A stretch of 64,000 nucleotides of DNA from Deinococcus yavapaiensis KR-236 (GCF_003217515.1 NZ_QJSX01000003.1:186001-250000), one strand, 5' to 3'; counted from the stretch's first letter, positions 54,090-63,811 are shown. The notes: a model not told the origin generated them from the letters alone. A program made the numbers and translations.

Positions 54090-57068
54090 CGCCAATTTGT
54101 TCTCTTCGAACTCCAAATGCAGCGACACGATCTCGAACGGCTTCAAAGCCAACGTCAAGCCCGACGGCTCGACGGCGACGTCTTCGAGCGGCTCCTCCAA
54201 CAAATTCACGCGCGCCGCCCGGCGCAGTCGTGGCGCCTCGAGCGCCAGCGTGGCGTTCGCGCCGTACGGCTCGTAGACGCGCAAAATCAGCGCGTCGCCC
54301 TCCTCCGCCTTCTTCAAGGCCGACACCAACACCGAGTCGTTCAGGAGGCGCAAGCTCGGCGCGGCAGGCATTCTCAGCCGCTCGCCGTTGAAGTCGCTCG
54401 CCTCGTGCGCCACGCGACCGTCCCGGGCGCTTCCCGAATGTGGATACAACGCGTACCGGAAGCGGTGCTCGCCCTCGTCGGCGAGCACGTCGGGAAACAT
54501 CGCTCCACGCACGAGGCTCAAGCCCAGGGTGCTTCCGAGAACCGAGTGGCCGTACTTGCCGTCGTTCAAAAGCGCCACGCCGAAGTCGGGCTGCGATACG
54601 TCCGCCCAGCGATGTCCGCACACCTCGAAGCGCGCCGCGTCCCACGACGTGTTGCGATGCGTCGGTCTCGACACCGCGCCGAACGCCGTCTCGAACGTCG
54701 CGAAGGACGCGTGCACGTCGAGGTCGAACAGCGCCCGCAGCAGGACGCGGCGCTCGTGCCAATCCAAGAACGTCTCGACGTCGAGACGCTTCGACGACGC
54801 GCCCAATCGGTACGTCTGCACGATACGGCTCGACCGCCACGACCGCGCGACCTCCACCGCGACTTCCCCCGGGCCGTCCTCCACGACGCGCACGCTCTCG
54901 CCGCCTCGCACTTCCTCGCCGTCGTCGCCCACCTTCGTGCTCGTGTCCCACGCTTCCCACTCGCGCGGGACGTCCACGTACGCCATGAGGACGTTCCCGT
55001 CTCCTCGCAACGCCTCGCGTCCCGAGGCACGCTCCACGACGCTGCGAAGCGTTCCGTCGGGCGCCACCTCGATCGTCAGGAAGTCGTTGCTGAGCGTGAA
55101 TCCGTCGCCGATCTCCGTCACGCTCGCCGGACCGCGCGGCGCCTCGTGCACGACCGCCAACGTGGCCGCGCTCAGCGAAACGTCTCCGCCGCCCGCTTCT
55201 CGCGCGATCGCCCGCGCCTCGTCCACCACGCCTTGCAACTCGGGAAGCGCCGTGTCGTAGACCTCCTTGATGCTCGACCCCGGCAAGATGTCGTGAAACT
55301 CGTTGAGCAGCAACGTCTTCCACGAGCGCTCCAAGCGCTCGCGCGGATACGGCCGCCCTCGCAGCCACGCGGCGCTCGCCGCGACCTCCGCTTCCCGCAG
55401 GCGATGCTCGGCTTCGCGGTGCAGCTTCTTCACGCGGCCCTGCGTCGTCAGGGTCGCGCGGTGCAACTCCAAGTACAGCTCGCCCACCCACACGGGAAGA
55501 CCTTCTTTCGGCAAGCCCTCGAAGAAGTCGTCGACGCGCGAGTGCGCGAGGCGCGGCATCGCCGGGAAGTCGCGCAGGCGCGCGAAGCGCTCCAGATGCT
55601 CTCTCGACGGGCCGCCTCCACCGTCGCCGTAACCGTACGAGAACAAGGTCGAGGGCGGCGCGGTTCGCCACGCGCGCGCGTTCTTGCCGCGAAAGTTCGC
55701 CCACGTGCCGTGCAGATCTCGGGCCTTGAACTCGCCGTTGTACCCGCCCGTCGCGTCGCCCGAACTGCCCGGATTGTGGAACATGTGCGCCGTCACGCGC
55801 GTCCCGTCGATGCCTTCCCACGCGAACAGATCGTGCGGAAACCGATTCGTCTCGCTCCACGACAGCTTCGTCGTGAAAAAACCGCCGATTCCGGCGAGCT
55901 TCAGGATCTGCGGCAACGCGGGCGTGTAACCGAAGGTGTCGGGCAACCACAGCACGCGCGAGCGGCGCCCGAACTTCGCTTGAAAGTACCGCTGACCGTA
56001 CAGCAACTGCCGCGCCCACGACTCGCCCGACGGCATCTGCCCGTCGGGCTCCACCCAACTGCCGCCGACCGTCTCGATGCGCCCTTCGAGCACGCGCGCC
56101 TTGACGCGCTCGAACAGCTCCGGCTCGTCCTCTTCGAGCCACGCATACACCTGCGCGGACGATTGGTTGAAGGTGAACGCCTCGTACTCGTCCATCAACG
56201 CGAGAACCGTGCGGAAGGTCCGGCGCAACTTGCGGCGCGTCTCGTGCACCGGCCACAACCACGCCAGATCGAGGTGCGCGTGCCCGCTCGCGGCGATCCG
56301 CCCGATCGGCGGGTAGAGGGGCCGCAAGCGGTCCAACTCCGCGCTCAAGTGCGCCCGCGCCCCCGGCAGAGCCGCCCGCGCCTCGTCCGAAAGGGGCGCG
56401 GGCGACGGAAACGGCGGAAGACGCCAAATGCCCGTCGCGTACCACTCGCCGATGGCGGGCACGCCTCGGCTCAGCACGCCGCGCGTGTCGCTCGGCCAAG
56501 CCACCCGCCCGATCGCCTCCTCGGCGGCCCCCAGCAAGTGCGGCGCGACGTCGTGCTCCTTGAGGACCGCCGACACCTCCGCGAACACCCGCAAGTCCAG
56601 CAAGAAGTCGTGCAGTTCGCGCTCGATCCGCACGAGCCGCGCCTCGTTCAAAGCGGGCCTCGGCGTGGGACGACCGAAGAACGAGCGCGCGACGACCTCC
56701 ACGGTGACGTCCAGCACTTGCCCTTCGCGAAGCGTGCCGAGCGGAAAGCGGCGGTGGTACGGATTGAGCCCGCCCGACGCCGCGAGTCGGCCGTCCACGA
56801 CGACGCGCACGTCGCCCTCACCGCCGAGGTCGAGGTCCAACTGCGCGTCCTCCACCTCGCGCGGCAATCGAAACGAGACGTGAAAGACCGCCGGACGGTC
56901 GTCGATCGTCGGCGTCCAAGAATCGCCGTGCGCGATGGCGGCCTCCGGAGTGTCGCCGAGGCGAATCGACCAGCCGGTCACGGAAAGCTCGTCGCGCACC
57001 TCCCACGCCGAAAGCACGGCGACGAGGCGCGAGAGGGCGTGAATGCGTTGAGAGACGTCGAGGGTCAT
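54087..57068 (-). CDS. Alpha-mannosidase, glycoside hydrolase family 38
   Basis: A 993-residue cytosolic retaining alpha-mannosidase (no signal peptide). An N-terminal beta-domain of about 230 residues precedes the GH38 catalytic barrel: ASGHAHLDLAWLWPVHETRR supplies the zinc ligands His and Asp, and VLWLPDTFGYTPALPQILK contains the nucleophile Asp. GGSWVEPDGQMPSGESW and FHDILPGSSIKEVYD follow, and the C-terminal third is the GH38 beta-sandwich. ATG 57068 has AAGGAG four bases upstream; the longer upstream frame is not conserved. It lies immediately before the nanE promoter and probably processes mannose-containing oligosaccharides imported by the ABC system. Confidence 0.94.
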   Translation of the reverse strand: MTLDVSQRIHALSRLVAVLSAWEVRDELSVTGWSIRLGDTPEAAIAHGDSWTPTIDDRPAVFHVSFRLPREVEDAQLDLDLGGEGDVRVVVDGRLAASGGLNPYHRRFPLGTLREGQVLDVTVEVVARSFFGRPTPRPALNEARLVRIERELHDFLLDLRVFAEVSAVLKEHDVAPHLLGAAEEAIGRVAWPSDTRGVLSRGVPAIGEWYATGIWRLPPFPSPAPLSDEARAALPGARAHLSAELDRLRPLYPPIGRIAASGHAHLDLAWLWPVHETRRKLRRTFRTVLALMDEYEAFTFNQSSAQVYAWLEEDEPELFERVKARVLEGRIETVGGSWVEPDGQMPSGESWARQLLYGQRYFQAKFGRRSRVLWLPDTFGYTPALPQILKLAGIGGFFTTKLSWSETNRFPHDLFAWEGIDGTRVTAHMFHNPGSSGDATGGYNGEFKARDLHGTWANFRGKNARAWRTAPPSTLFSYGYGDGGGGPSREHLERFARLRDFPAMPRLAHSRVDDFFEGLPKEGLPVWVGELYLELHRATLTTQGRVKKLHREAEHRLREAEVAASAAWLRGRPYPRERLERSWKTLLLNEFHDILPGSSIKEVYDTALPELQGVVDEARAIAREAGGGDVSLSAATLAVVHEAPRGPASVTEIGDGFTLSNDFLTIEVAPDGTLRSVVERASGREALRGDGNVLMAYVDVPREWEAWDTSTKVGDDGEEVRGGESVRVVEDGPGEVAVEVARSWRSSRIVQTYRLGASSKRLDVETFLDWHERRVLLRALFDLDVHASFATFETAFGAVSRPTHRNTSWDAARFEVCGHRWADVSQPDFGVALLNDGKYGHSVLGSTLGLSLVRGAMFPDVLADEGEHRFRYALYPHSGSARDGRVAHEASDFNGERLRMPAAPSLRLLNDSVLVSALKKAEEGDALILRVYEPYGANATLALEAPRLRRAARVNLLEEPLEDVAVEPSGLTLALKPFEIVSLHLEFEENKLA

Positions 57069-57165
57069 AGCGCTCCTTTCGAGTCGAAACGGCTTCATCA
57101 TTAACACGCCGCACCGACTCCCGTCACGCGCTCGCGCTGTCACGCCCGAATCACCCTCGCGAGCG

Positions 57166-57171
57166 TACCCT
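57166..57171 (+). promoter_or_regulatory. -10 box of leaderless promoter for the 248-residue secreted protein
   Basis: TACCCT ends six bases before ATG 57178. Confidence 0.5.
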
Positions 57172-57177
57172 CGACGC

Positions 57178-57924
57178 ATGAAATACCTGCTGCCGACCGC
57201 CCTGCTCGTGTCCACCTTCGCCGTCTCCGCCGCCGCGCCCACCTTGCCGAGCGTCACCTTCGACGCGAAGACGCTCGGCCTGCCCGCCACGAAGAAGATC
57301 ATGAACGCCGTGAAGCGCGAGGACGTGCCGGAGTTCTTCCCGCCGCGCCGCGTCACCGTGACCTTCGGGCCTCAAACGGACGATCTGCGCGAGCTCAACG
57401 TCTATCCTGTCGCGGGACTCATCGCGCAGTACCCCGAGACGCGCTACGGCGTTCGCACCGAAATCGGCTCGTTGCGCGCCCTCCTCAAGGAGCGCCCCGC
57501 GCCGAGCGAGATTCGCGGCGAGATGCCCTTCCTGCCCTTGCCGAACGCCGGGCAGGTGCTCAACGCCGCCGTGAAGTACCTCGACTTCGGCGGCGGTCGC
57601 GGCGTGCGCTTTCTCGTGGCGTTCGCGTCCGACGTCTCGCCCGTCACGCGCGCTCAAGTCTTCTACACCTACCAAGGACTCACGAACGACGGCAAGTACT
57701 ACGTGTCGCTGCAATTTCCCGTGAATCTCGCCGAACTTCCCAAAGACGCCTTCTCGGGCACCAACAAGGCCGTGACGGACGCCCTCAACTCCGGCGACTC
57801 GAAGCGTTCCATGGACGCCTACGAGTCGCACGTGGCGCGCACGAAGAAGCTTCTGAACGGCCTCACGAACGACGCGCGACTCACGAAGATCGACGCCTTC
57901 GTGAAGTCGCTGCAAGTTCGCTGA
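57178..57924 (+). CDS. Secreted protein of unknown function
   Basis: A 248-residue exported protein. The signal peptide is MKYLLPTALLVSTFAVSAAA. The mature part has an alternating beta pattern (RRVTVTFGPQTDDLRELNVY), a central VKYLDFGGGRGVRFLVAFAS with a short GGGRG turn, and a helical C-terminus (LLNGLTNDARLTKIDAFVKS). No named family. The ATG is supported by the leaderless promoter. Its stop is three bases from the convergent BTAD regulator stop, with no terminator between. Confidence 0.8.
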   Translation: MKYLLPTALLVSTFAVSAAAPTLPSVTFDAKTLGLPATKKIMNAVKREDVPEFFPPRRVTVTFGPQTDDLRELNVYPVAGLIAQYPETRYGVRTEIGSLRALLKERPAPSEIRGEMPFLPLPNAGQVLNAAVKYLDFGGGRGVRFLVAFASDVSPVTRAQVFYTYQGLTNDGKYYVSLQFPVNLAELPKDAFSGTNKAVTDALNSGDSKRSMDAYESHVARTKKLLNGLTNDARLTKIDAFVKSLQVR

Positions 57925-57927
57925 ACG

Positions 57928-59916
57928 TCAGGCGCGCAGCCGAGCCGCTTCGTCGACCAAGCCCGCCTCTTCGAAGGCGCGCTGCGCTTCTCGGAAGTAC
58001 GTGTCCGCCTCGCGCTCGCGAAAGGCGCGCACGGCTTCCTGGCCCGCCTTCACGAACCACGGAGCGGCCGAGCGCGCGTCGCCGCCTTCGCGCCAATGGC
58101 GAGCGACGCGTCCCGGTTGCGCGCCCAACCCCGCCAGGGTGCGCGCCGCGCTGCGGTGCAGCAATCGCCGCACGGCGCTCGGCAAGCCGCGCCGCACGGC
58201 CTCGGCGACGAGGTCGTGCTCGAAGCGCGAGCCGCGCACGATGTGGGCGCGCTCCAACTCCTCCCACGCGCTCGCCGTGTCGAGCAACGGCGCGCCGAGC
58301 GTCTGCGCGACGATCTCGAGGTCGAAGTCGCTTTCCAACACGGCCGCGGCCCGAGCGGCGTGCAAAGCGCTCGGCGAGAGGCGCGCCAAACGCGACGCGA
58401 TCACGGTCGTGGCCTTGTCGGGCAGCGGCAGCACGTCCGGCAATTCGCCCGTGCGGGCGTGCGTCTCGTGCAGGCTGCGCGCCGTCTCCAGCAGCAGCAG
58501 CGGATTGCCGCCTGTGAACTGGCCGAGTTCACGCGCGACTTGCCCGCCGCCCGGAAGGTCGAGTTGCCGCACGAGCTCCTCCACGGCGTCCGAGCCGAGC
58601 GGGTCGACGTCCACGAGCACCACGAGTTGCGCGGCCACCATCATCTCCAGCATCGCCGCCTTCGTTTCGTCGAGCTCTCCTTTTCGGAAGATGTGGATGG
58701 TGCGGTACGGCGCGTCGGGCCGTCCCCACCCGAGGTTCGCGAACACGAAGCCGCCCGCCTCGACGCTCGCGACGTCCATGAACTGCACGTCGTCGAACAC
58801 CAGGTAGCGCAAGCCACGCGCGATCGCCGCGCCGAGCGACTCGACCTTCGCTTGCCAAAAGCGCAGCTTCTGCTCCTCGTTCTCGATGGGCGCCGGGTGG
58901 CCGCCGAGGTACGGCAGGATGCGCGTGAGCTCGTCGCGCACCCACGGCTCCAACGCGAGGTCGGGATACGCGTCGAGCACTTGACGGTACGTGCGCGCGT
59001 GCGTCGCGTACAGCAACCCCGCGTCGCCGGGCCGTCCCTCGAAGCGCATGCCGCCGCCGTGCGCTCCCAAGAAGTCGAGGGCGAGGCGCGTCTTGCCGAC
59101 GCCCGGCTCGCCCGTCAAGACGATGCCTTGCCCGTTGGCCCACGCGGCTTCCATCTTGGCCCACGCGTCCGCGCGCCCCACGAGGGTCGGCGGCCTGGCG
59201 ACGCTCACCGGCAAGGGCGTTTCGCCGGACGCCGAAGCGCGCACCTCGGCGCTGCGTCCGATGTCGCGCGCCAACTGCCGCGTTTCGGGCAGCGGTTGGG
59301 TGCCGAGCGTTTCGTGCAGCGCCGTCGCCGCCGCTTCGTAGACGCCCAGCGCCTCGGCGGCGTTCCCGAGCAGGTACAGCAAGCGCATTTCCCGCCGCAA
59401 GGCGTCCTCGGACAGCGAATCGACTTCACGCAAACGCCGCGTCACGCTCAGCGCCTCGTCGTACGAACCGTCGTCTTCCAGCGCCTGCGCCTGCGCGCGC
59501 CACGCGCTCGTCCGCTCGCTGTCGAGGCGGCCCCGCCATGCCAGCAGCCAATCGGTGAACTCGGGCAAGTCGGGCCACGTGGCGCCCTCCAGCAACTCGC
59601 CCGGGCCGCGCTCGCCGTGCACGTCCACTTGCACGAACTCGGCCAGCGACAGCGTCTCGCCCGCCTGCACGAGGTCCGCTTCGTATCCCTTGGCGGTGCG
59701 CCGCAGCAAATGCACGAGGTTGTTGCGCGCACTTCCCTCGACGGTGTCGGGCCACAAAAGTCCCGCGACGCGCGACCTCGGCGCGGCGCCTTCCAAGGCG
59801 AGGTACGCGAGGAGAGCGAGCACCTTGCCTTCGCATCGCACGACGTTTCCCCGACCGTCCACGAGGCGAGGCGGACCGAGCAGCGTGAGCTGCCAGGAAG
59901 ATGAAGATGAAGGCAT
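57928..59916 (-). CDS. BTAD-type regulator with AAA ATPase (copy 3)
   Basis: A 662-residue paralogue of the 37.3 kb regulator. Winged helix (LTLLGPPRLVDGRGN, LLAYLALEGAAPRSRVAGLL, ARNNLVHLLRRTAKG), BTAD (VDSLSEDALRREMRLLYLLG), Walker A GEPGVGKT (about 268-275), Walker-B-like YLVFDDVQFMDVAS, and a helical end with LLHRSAARTLAGLGAQPGRV followed by one short TPR-like pair. The ATG follows TAGATT by five bases, the same arrangement as copy 2, so it probably has a separate leaderless promoter despite lying only 37 bases after copy 4. Target genes unknown; adjacent secreted proteins are candidates. Confidence 0.85.
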   Translation of the reverse strand: MPSSSSSWQLTLLGPPRLVDGRGNVVRCEGKVLALLAYLALEGAAPRSRVAGLLWPDTVEGSARNNLVHLLRRTAKGYEADLVQAGETLSLAEFVQVDVHGERGPGELLEGATWPDLPEFTDWLLAWRGRLDSERTSAWRAQAQALEDDGSYDEALSVTRRLREVDSLSEDALRREMRLLYLLGNAAEALGVYEAAATALHETLGTQPLPETRQLARDIGRSAEVRASASGETPLPVSVARPPTLVGRADAWAKMEAAWANGQGIVLTGEPGVGKTRLALDFLGAHGGGMRFEGRPGDAGLLYATHARTYRQVLDAYPDLALEPWVRDELTRILPYLGGHPAPIENEEQKLRFWQAKVESLGAAIARGLRYLVFDDVQFMDVASVEAGGFVFANLGWGRPDAPYRTIHIFRKGELDETKAAMLEMMVAAQLVVLVDVDPLGSDAVEELVRQLDLPGGGQVARELGQFTGGNPLLLLETARSLHETHARTGELPDVLPLPDKATTVIASRLARLSPSALHAARAAAVLESDFDLEIVAQTLGAPLLDTASAWEELERAHIVRGSRFEHDLVAEAVRRGLPSAVRRLLHRSAARTLAGLGAQPGRVARHWREGGDARSAAPWFVKAGQEAVRAFREREADTYFREAQRAFEEAGLVDEAARLRA

Positions 59917-59921
59917 GCTTC

Positions 59922-59927
59922 AATCTA
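59922..59927 (-). promoter_or_regulatory. -10 box before BTAD copy 3
   Basis: TAGATT on the minus strand, five bases before ATG 59916. Confidence 0.45.
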
Positions 59928-59953
59928 GCAACGCGTTCGCGCGGGTGGTGAGA

Positions 59954-61990
59954 TCAGCCGACCGTTCGCTCTCGAGCCGCCGCCGCCCGCTCACCTTCGA
60001 CGTCGCCGAGTTCGCGGAAGACTTGCGCGGCGCGCGCGTAAAAGGCCGCCGCGTCCGTGGGACGTGACGTCGCCTCGGCCGCCTCGCCCGCCTTCACGAG
60101 CCACGGCGCCGCCTGACGGAGATCGCGGGCGTTCAGCCAGTGCTGCGCCACGCGGCCCGGATGCGCGTCGTACTTCGGCAGCACGCGCGCCGCGCTGCGG
60201 TGCAGCAAAGTGCGAATCGCGTCCGGCGTCCCGCTCAGCACCGCTTCGTGCACGAGGTCGTGACTGAAGCGCTCGCCCAGCATGACGTGCGCGCCCTCCA
60301 ACTCCTCCCATGCGCTCGCCAAGTCCAGCAAGCCGACGCCCAGCACCTCCGCGACGACCTCCAACGTGAAGTCGTCGCGCAGCACCGCCGCCGCCCTCGC
60401 CGCTTGAAGCGCGGGCTCCGAAAGGCGCGAGGCGCGCTCGGCGATCAGGCGAGTCGCGCCGCTCGCCCGCTCGCGCAGCGCGTCCGACACGCGAAAGTCA
60501 CCCGACTGGAACATGTGCTTGAGCGTCTCGAGCAGAAACTGCGGATTTCCGTTCGTGAGCCCGTGCAGTTCGCGCGCCAATCCTTGCGGCGCCTCGAACG
60601 TCGTCGAGGCGCGAATCTCGTCCAGCAAAGCTTCGACGTCGTGCTCTCCGAGCGGCTCGAGCTCGATGACGGCCGCCACGCCCGCCTTGGCCAGCGCGTC
60701 TTGCCGCGCCCGCGTCGCTTCGGGCAGCGAGCCGCGACGGTAGATCAGAATGTGCCTCGGCACGTCGCCTTCCACGCCAAGTTCGCGGCTTTGCGTCAAG
60801 AAGAAGGCGCCGAGCTCCACCGACGCCGCGTCGTAGTACTGCACGTCGTCGTTGATGATCGCCGCGAAACCCTGAGACGTGCGGCGTACGACCTCCAAGT
60901 GCGCCAAGAAGTAATTCAAGCGCGCTTCGGGCGAGTCGATGGGCGCGGGCGCGTCCGAACCGCGAAACTCCGGCAGCACGCGGGCGAGCTCGCGCCGCAC
61001 CCACGGCGGCAACGTCACGTCGGGCGCGGCGGTGAGGCGCGCGCGGGCATTGTGCGCCGCCGCCGCGAACGGCACGTCCTGCGCGCCGGGACGCCCCGGC
61101 AAGTACAGCGCGCGTCCTTTCGAAGTCACGAAGTCCTGCACGAAGCGTGTCTTGCCGACGCCCGGGTCGCCCGTCACGTAAATCGTCTGTCCGCGCTGCC
61201 ACGCCGCCTCCAACTGCGCCCACGCCGCCTCGCGTCCCACCAAGACGGGCGGGCGAAGCACGGCGAGCGGTAGCGGACGCGACGTCGACACCGAGGGCGC
61301 TCGCGGCAACTCTCCTTGGTCGATCGCCCGGGCGAGGCGGGCCGTTTCCTCGCTGGGGCGCACGCCGAGCTCGCGCTCCAACACGTCCTTGCAGCGGTGG
61401 TAGACGCGAAGCGCGGCGGGCCGGTCTCCGGCGGCGGCGTGCAGACGCATCACGAGGCGGTACGCGCTTTCCGCGAGAGGATCGAGGTCCACGAGGCGCG
61501 TCGCGTACGAAAGGGCGTCCGCGACGCGTCCCTCGCGCTCGGCCTCGCTCGCGCGGGCGCTCAGCAGCGACACGCGCCGCGCGCCGAGTTCCTCGCGCCA
61601 CGCCAACAGCCAATCGGACAGTTCGGGCAAGTCGTCGAACTCCACGCCGCTCAGGAACTCTCCGAGCGGCACGTCTCCCGCGAAGCGCTCGCCGAGAAGC
61701 TCGCGGGCGTCCACTCGCACCGCCTCGGCCAAGACGAGCTCGTCCGCGCCTTCGACGAGCGCCGTTCCGAAGGCGCTTTTGGCGCGGCGCAACACGTGCA
61801 CGAGGTTGTTGCGTCCCGAGGACGCGACGGTGTCGGGCCACAGCAACTCGGCGAGCGCCGCGCGAGACGTCGCGCCTTCCAGCGCGAGGTAGGCGAGCAG
61901 CCCCACCGTCTTGCGCTCCAAGCGAAGGTCGCGTCCGTCCGGCGCGGTCAAGCTGGGCGAACCCAGCAGCCGCAAATTCCACGTCTGCAT
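59954..61990 (-). CDS. BTAD-type regulator with AAA ATPase (copy 4)
   Basis: A 678-residue paralogue. Winged helix (LRLLGSPSLTAPDGRDLRLE, LLAYLALEGATSRAALAELL, GRNNLVHVLRRAKSAFG), BTAD (DPLAESAYRLVMRLHAAAG, YHRCKDVLERELGVRPSEE), Walker A GDPGVGKT (about 274-281), and a B segment that departs from the others, AAIINDDVQYYDAAS. A helical end includes LLHRSAARVLPKYDAHPGRV. TAGCCT lies nine bases before the ATG, giving at most a very short leader. Copies 2 and 4 share the YHRCK...LLxRELGVxPSxE block more closely with each other than with 1 and 3. Confidence 0.85.
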   Translation of the reverse strand: MQTWNLRLLGSPSLTAPDGRDLRLERKTVGLLAYLALEGATSRAALAELLWPDTVASSGRNNLVHVLRRAKSAFGTALVEGADELVLAEAVRVDARELLGERFAGDVPLGEFLSGVEFDDLPELSDWLLAWREELGARRVSLLSARASEAEREGRVADALSYATRLVDLDPLAESAYRLVMRLHAAAGDRPAALRVYHRCKDVLERELGVRPSEETARLARAIDQGELPRAPSVSTSRPLPLAVLRPPVLVGREAAWAQLEAAWQRGQTIYVTGDPGVGKTRFVQDFVTSKGRALYLPGRPGAQDVPFAAAAHNARARLTAAPDVTLPPWVRRELARVLPEFRGSDAPAPIDSPEARLNYFLAHLEVVRRTSQGFAAIINDDVQYYDAASVELGAFFLTQSRELGVEGDVPRHILIYRRGSLPEATRARQDALAKAGVAAVIELEPLGEHDVEALLDEIRASTTFEAPQGLARELHGLTNGNPQFLLETLKHMFQSGDFRVSDALRERASGATRLIAERASRLSEPALQAARAAAVLRDDFTLEVVAEVLGVGLLDLASAWEELEGAHVMLGERFSHDLVHEAVLSGTPDAIRTLLHRSAARVLPKYDAHPGRVAQHWLNARDLRQAAPWLVKAGEAAEATSRPTDAAAFYARAAQVFRELGDVEGERAAAARERTVG

Positions 61991-62006
61991 GCTCGGTTCA
62001 GGCTAG

Positions 62007-62044
62007 CAAAAAGAGCGGCTCCCCGCCCACGAGAGGCGAGGAGC
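62007..62044 (-). terminator. Terminator after the 62-kb secreted protein pair
   Basis: GCTCCCCGCC / GGCGAGGAGC (nine of ten paired) at 62018-62044, followed on the minus strand by GCTCTTTTT. Confidence 0.75.
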
Positions 62045-62075
62045 TCGAAGGAAAAGGTTCGAGGAAAAAGGCGGC

Positions 62076-62912
62076 TTACTTCGCGCGCGCTCCGAACCAG
62101 AACACGATGGAGTCGTGGCACGAGCCGCGCTGAAAGAACTTCGTGACGATCGAGTCGCCGAAAGGCCCGTACGTCTGCTTCGACAAGCTCGTCTGCGTGT
62201 CCGTGCGCGCCGCCACGGCGACGCTGCGCGACGAGCCGTTCGCCTCGACCAGCCACGTTTGCACGTCGTACTCGCCGAGCGGCACCCAAATGCCGTCGAA
62301 CAACGCGAGTCCGCCGCGAACGTCGTCGGTGGAAAGCGTTTCCTCCACGACCTTCTTCGACCCGCTCCACGTCGGCCCCTTGGGCGTAAGGCGCACTTTC
62401 ACGGTCCACTTCGCGCGCGGCGCGAGGCCCGCCGTGGCGAGGTTGAGGTTCACGGCGCCCCACACTTCCTTGGGCCACTTGAAGTCGCGCACGACATTTT
62501 CGCGCTGCCCGAACTTCGTTTCAGTCACCCCGTCGAGCTCCAAACACAACTTCGCGCCCTTGTAGGTGAAGGGCAAGAAGGCCGCCGCAAGCCACGTCTT
62601 CGTGTTCTGCCCCGCGAGTTTCTTGCAGTCGCTCGAGTCCGTGTACGTCATCCCGCCGATCGTGACTTCCTTCGGCGTGCACGCGGGCTGGTCCTCGGGC
62701 GTCGGGAGGGTGAAGGTGTAGCGACCGTCGCCGCCCGTGCGAACGGACGTGACGAACTCGTACCAGCTGTGGTCGGCGTCGAAGAAGCCGACTTCGGCGT
62801 TCGCGGCGGGCTTCCCGTCTTGGCCCAGCACGCGGCCCGTGACGGTGCCGCCCGCCGCGAACGCGGGCGAGCAGGCACTCAACGCGAGCAAGGCGGCGAG
62901 CGCGCGGCGCAT
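62076..62912 (-). CDS. Secreted carboxypeptidase-regulatory-like protein
   Basis: A 278-residue exported protein. The signal peptide MRRALAALLALSACSPAFA has a Cys but no good lipobox. The mature start GGTVTGRVLGQDGKPAANAE is a carboxypeptidase-regulatory-like beta module, continued by GGDGRYTFTLPTPEDQPACT. The remainder is beta-rich with Trp/Lys-rich strands (WPKEVWGAVNLNLATAG) and ends HDSIVFWFGARAK. It resembles the second module of the 44.1 kb protein. The start codon overlaps the upstream stop by one base (TGATG), so the two are a coupled pair. Confidence 0.78.
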   Translation of the reverse strand: MRRALAALLALSACSPAFAAGGTVTGRVLGQDGKPAANAEVGFFDADHSWYEFVTSVRTGGDGRYTFTLPTPEDQPACTPKEVTIGGMTYTDSSDCKKLAGQNTKTWLAAAFLPFTYKGAKLCLELDGVTETKFGQRENVVRDFKWPKEVWGAVNLNLATAGLAPRAKWTVKVRLTPKGPTWSGSKKVVEETLSTDDVRGGLALFDGIWVPLGEYDVQTWLVEANGSSRSVAVAARTDTQTSLSKQTYGPFGDSIVTKFFQRGSCHDSIVFWFGARAK

Positions 62913-63754
62913 CACTTCACCGCCACGAGTTCGAGCTTGACGTTCTTCGCGCCGATCTTCACGAGGGGCACGTCGCCGTCGGCGAGAAACTCGCGGTTCA
63001 CCCAGTCGCCCGCGTTCACGTCCTCGTTGCCGTCGTTGTCCTGCAGCGCGTAAATCGCGTACGGCACGTCGTCGAGGCCCGACAGGACGAACGTCGTCGA
63101 CGAGCCCGCCGCCGAGATGGCGACGCCCTTGACCCCGTCGGATTCGCAGTCGCCCTTCGGACACGCGACGATCACCGTGTTCTTCAACGAGTGGCCGCCC
63201 GCCGCCGTGATCGACCCGCTGATGGTGCGGGGCGCGGCGCTCGCCGAGGTCGCCGCCGCGCTTGCCGCCGCGCGGTAGTACGGCGTCGGATTGCCCTTGC
63301 CGTCCGCGCTTCCGAGCAGCAACGCCTCCTTGCCCGCCGAGTCCTTGCCGAGCTTCCACGACCAGTCGGACGCCTTCAACGTGCCCTTCTTGACGTTCTT
63401 CGGGTCGCAGAGGTAATACTGCACGTCGCCCGACGTCGGCTTCAACGTCAACTTGCCGCCCGAGAACACCGCCTGGCCCTTCTCGGTGTCGAAGATCCGG
63501 CTTTCGCAGCCCGCCGACTGCATCAGCATGATGCCGACGTACTCGTACGATCCGTCGGCGGCGAGCCTGAGGCGGTAGCTTTCGCTGCGCGCGCTGCGCC
63601 ACTGCCCCGTCGAGAGGTTCTCGTACCCCGAGGTGGACGTGTCGCCCGCCCGCCACTCTCCCACGAGATTCGCGGGCACGCTCGCCGCGCTCGCCGCGCC
63701 GAGGGTGAGGCCGAGTCCGATCAAAGCTTGGATGATGATTCGTGTCGTGTGCAT
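62912..63754 (-). CDS. Secreted two-part protein with DxNGNxDxxxGD-like loop
   Basis: A 280-residue exported protein with signal peptide MHTTRIIIQALIGLGLTLGA (cleavage near ASA-AS). The N-terminal half (about 25-155) begins VPANLVGEWRAGDTSTSGYE, a lipocalin-like or 'GEW' stress-domain opening. After an Ala/Ser linker, the C-terminal half (about 170-280) has TISGSITAAGGHSLKNTVIV and YALQDNDGNEDVNAGDWV, parallel to the first module of the 44.1 kb protein, whose loop is WKDVNGNGDIDDGD. The ATG has GGAGG seven bases upstream. First gene of a pair with the carboxypeptidase-regulatory-like gene. Confidence 0.8.
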   Translation of the reverse strand: MHTTRIIIQALIGLGLTLGAASAASVPANLVGEWRAGDTSTSGYENLSTGQWRSARSESYRLRLAADGSYEYVGIMLMQSAGCESRIFDTEKGQAVFSGGKLTLKPTSGDVQYYLCDPKNVKKGTLKASDWSWKLGKDSAGKEALLLGSADGKGNPTPYYRAAASAAATSASAAPRTISGSITAAGGHSLKNTVIVACPKGDCESDGVKGVAISAAGSSTTFVLSGLDDVPYAIYALQDNDGNEDVNAGDWVNREFLADGDVPLVKIGAKNVKLELVAVK

Positions 63755-63811
63755 GGTTCTTCCTCCGTGCTCGCAAGGTACGCGGCGGGGCGTGGTTGAA
63801 GGATGATGAGA

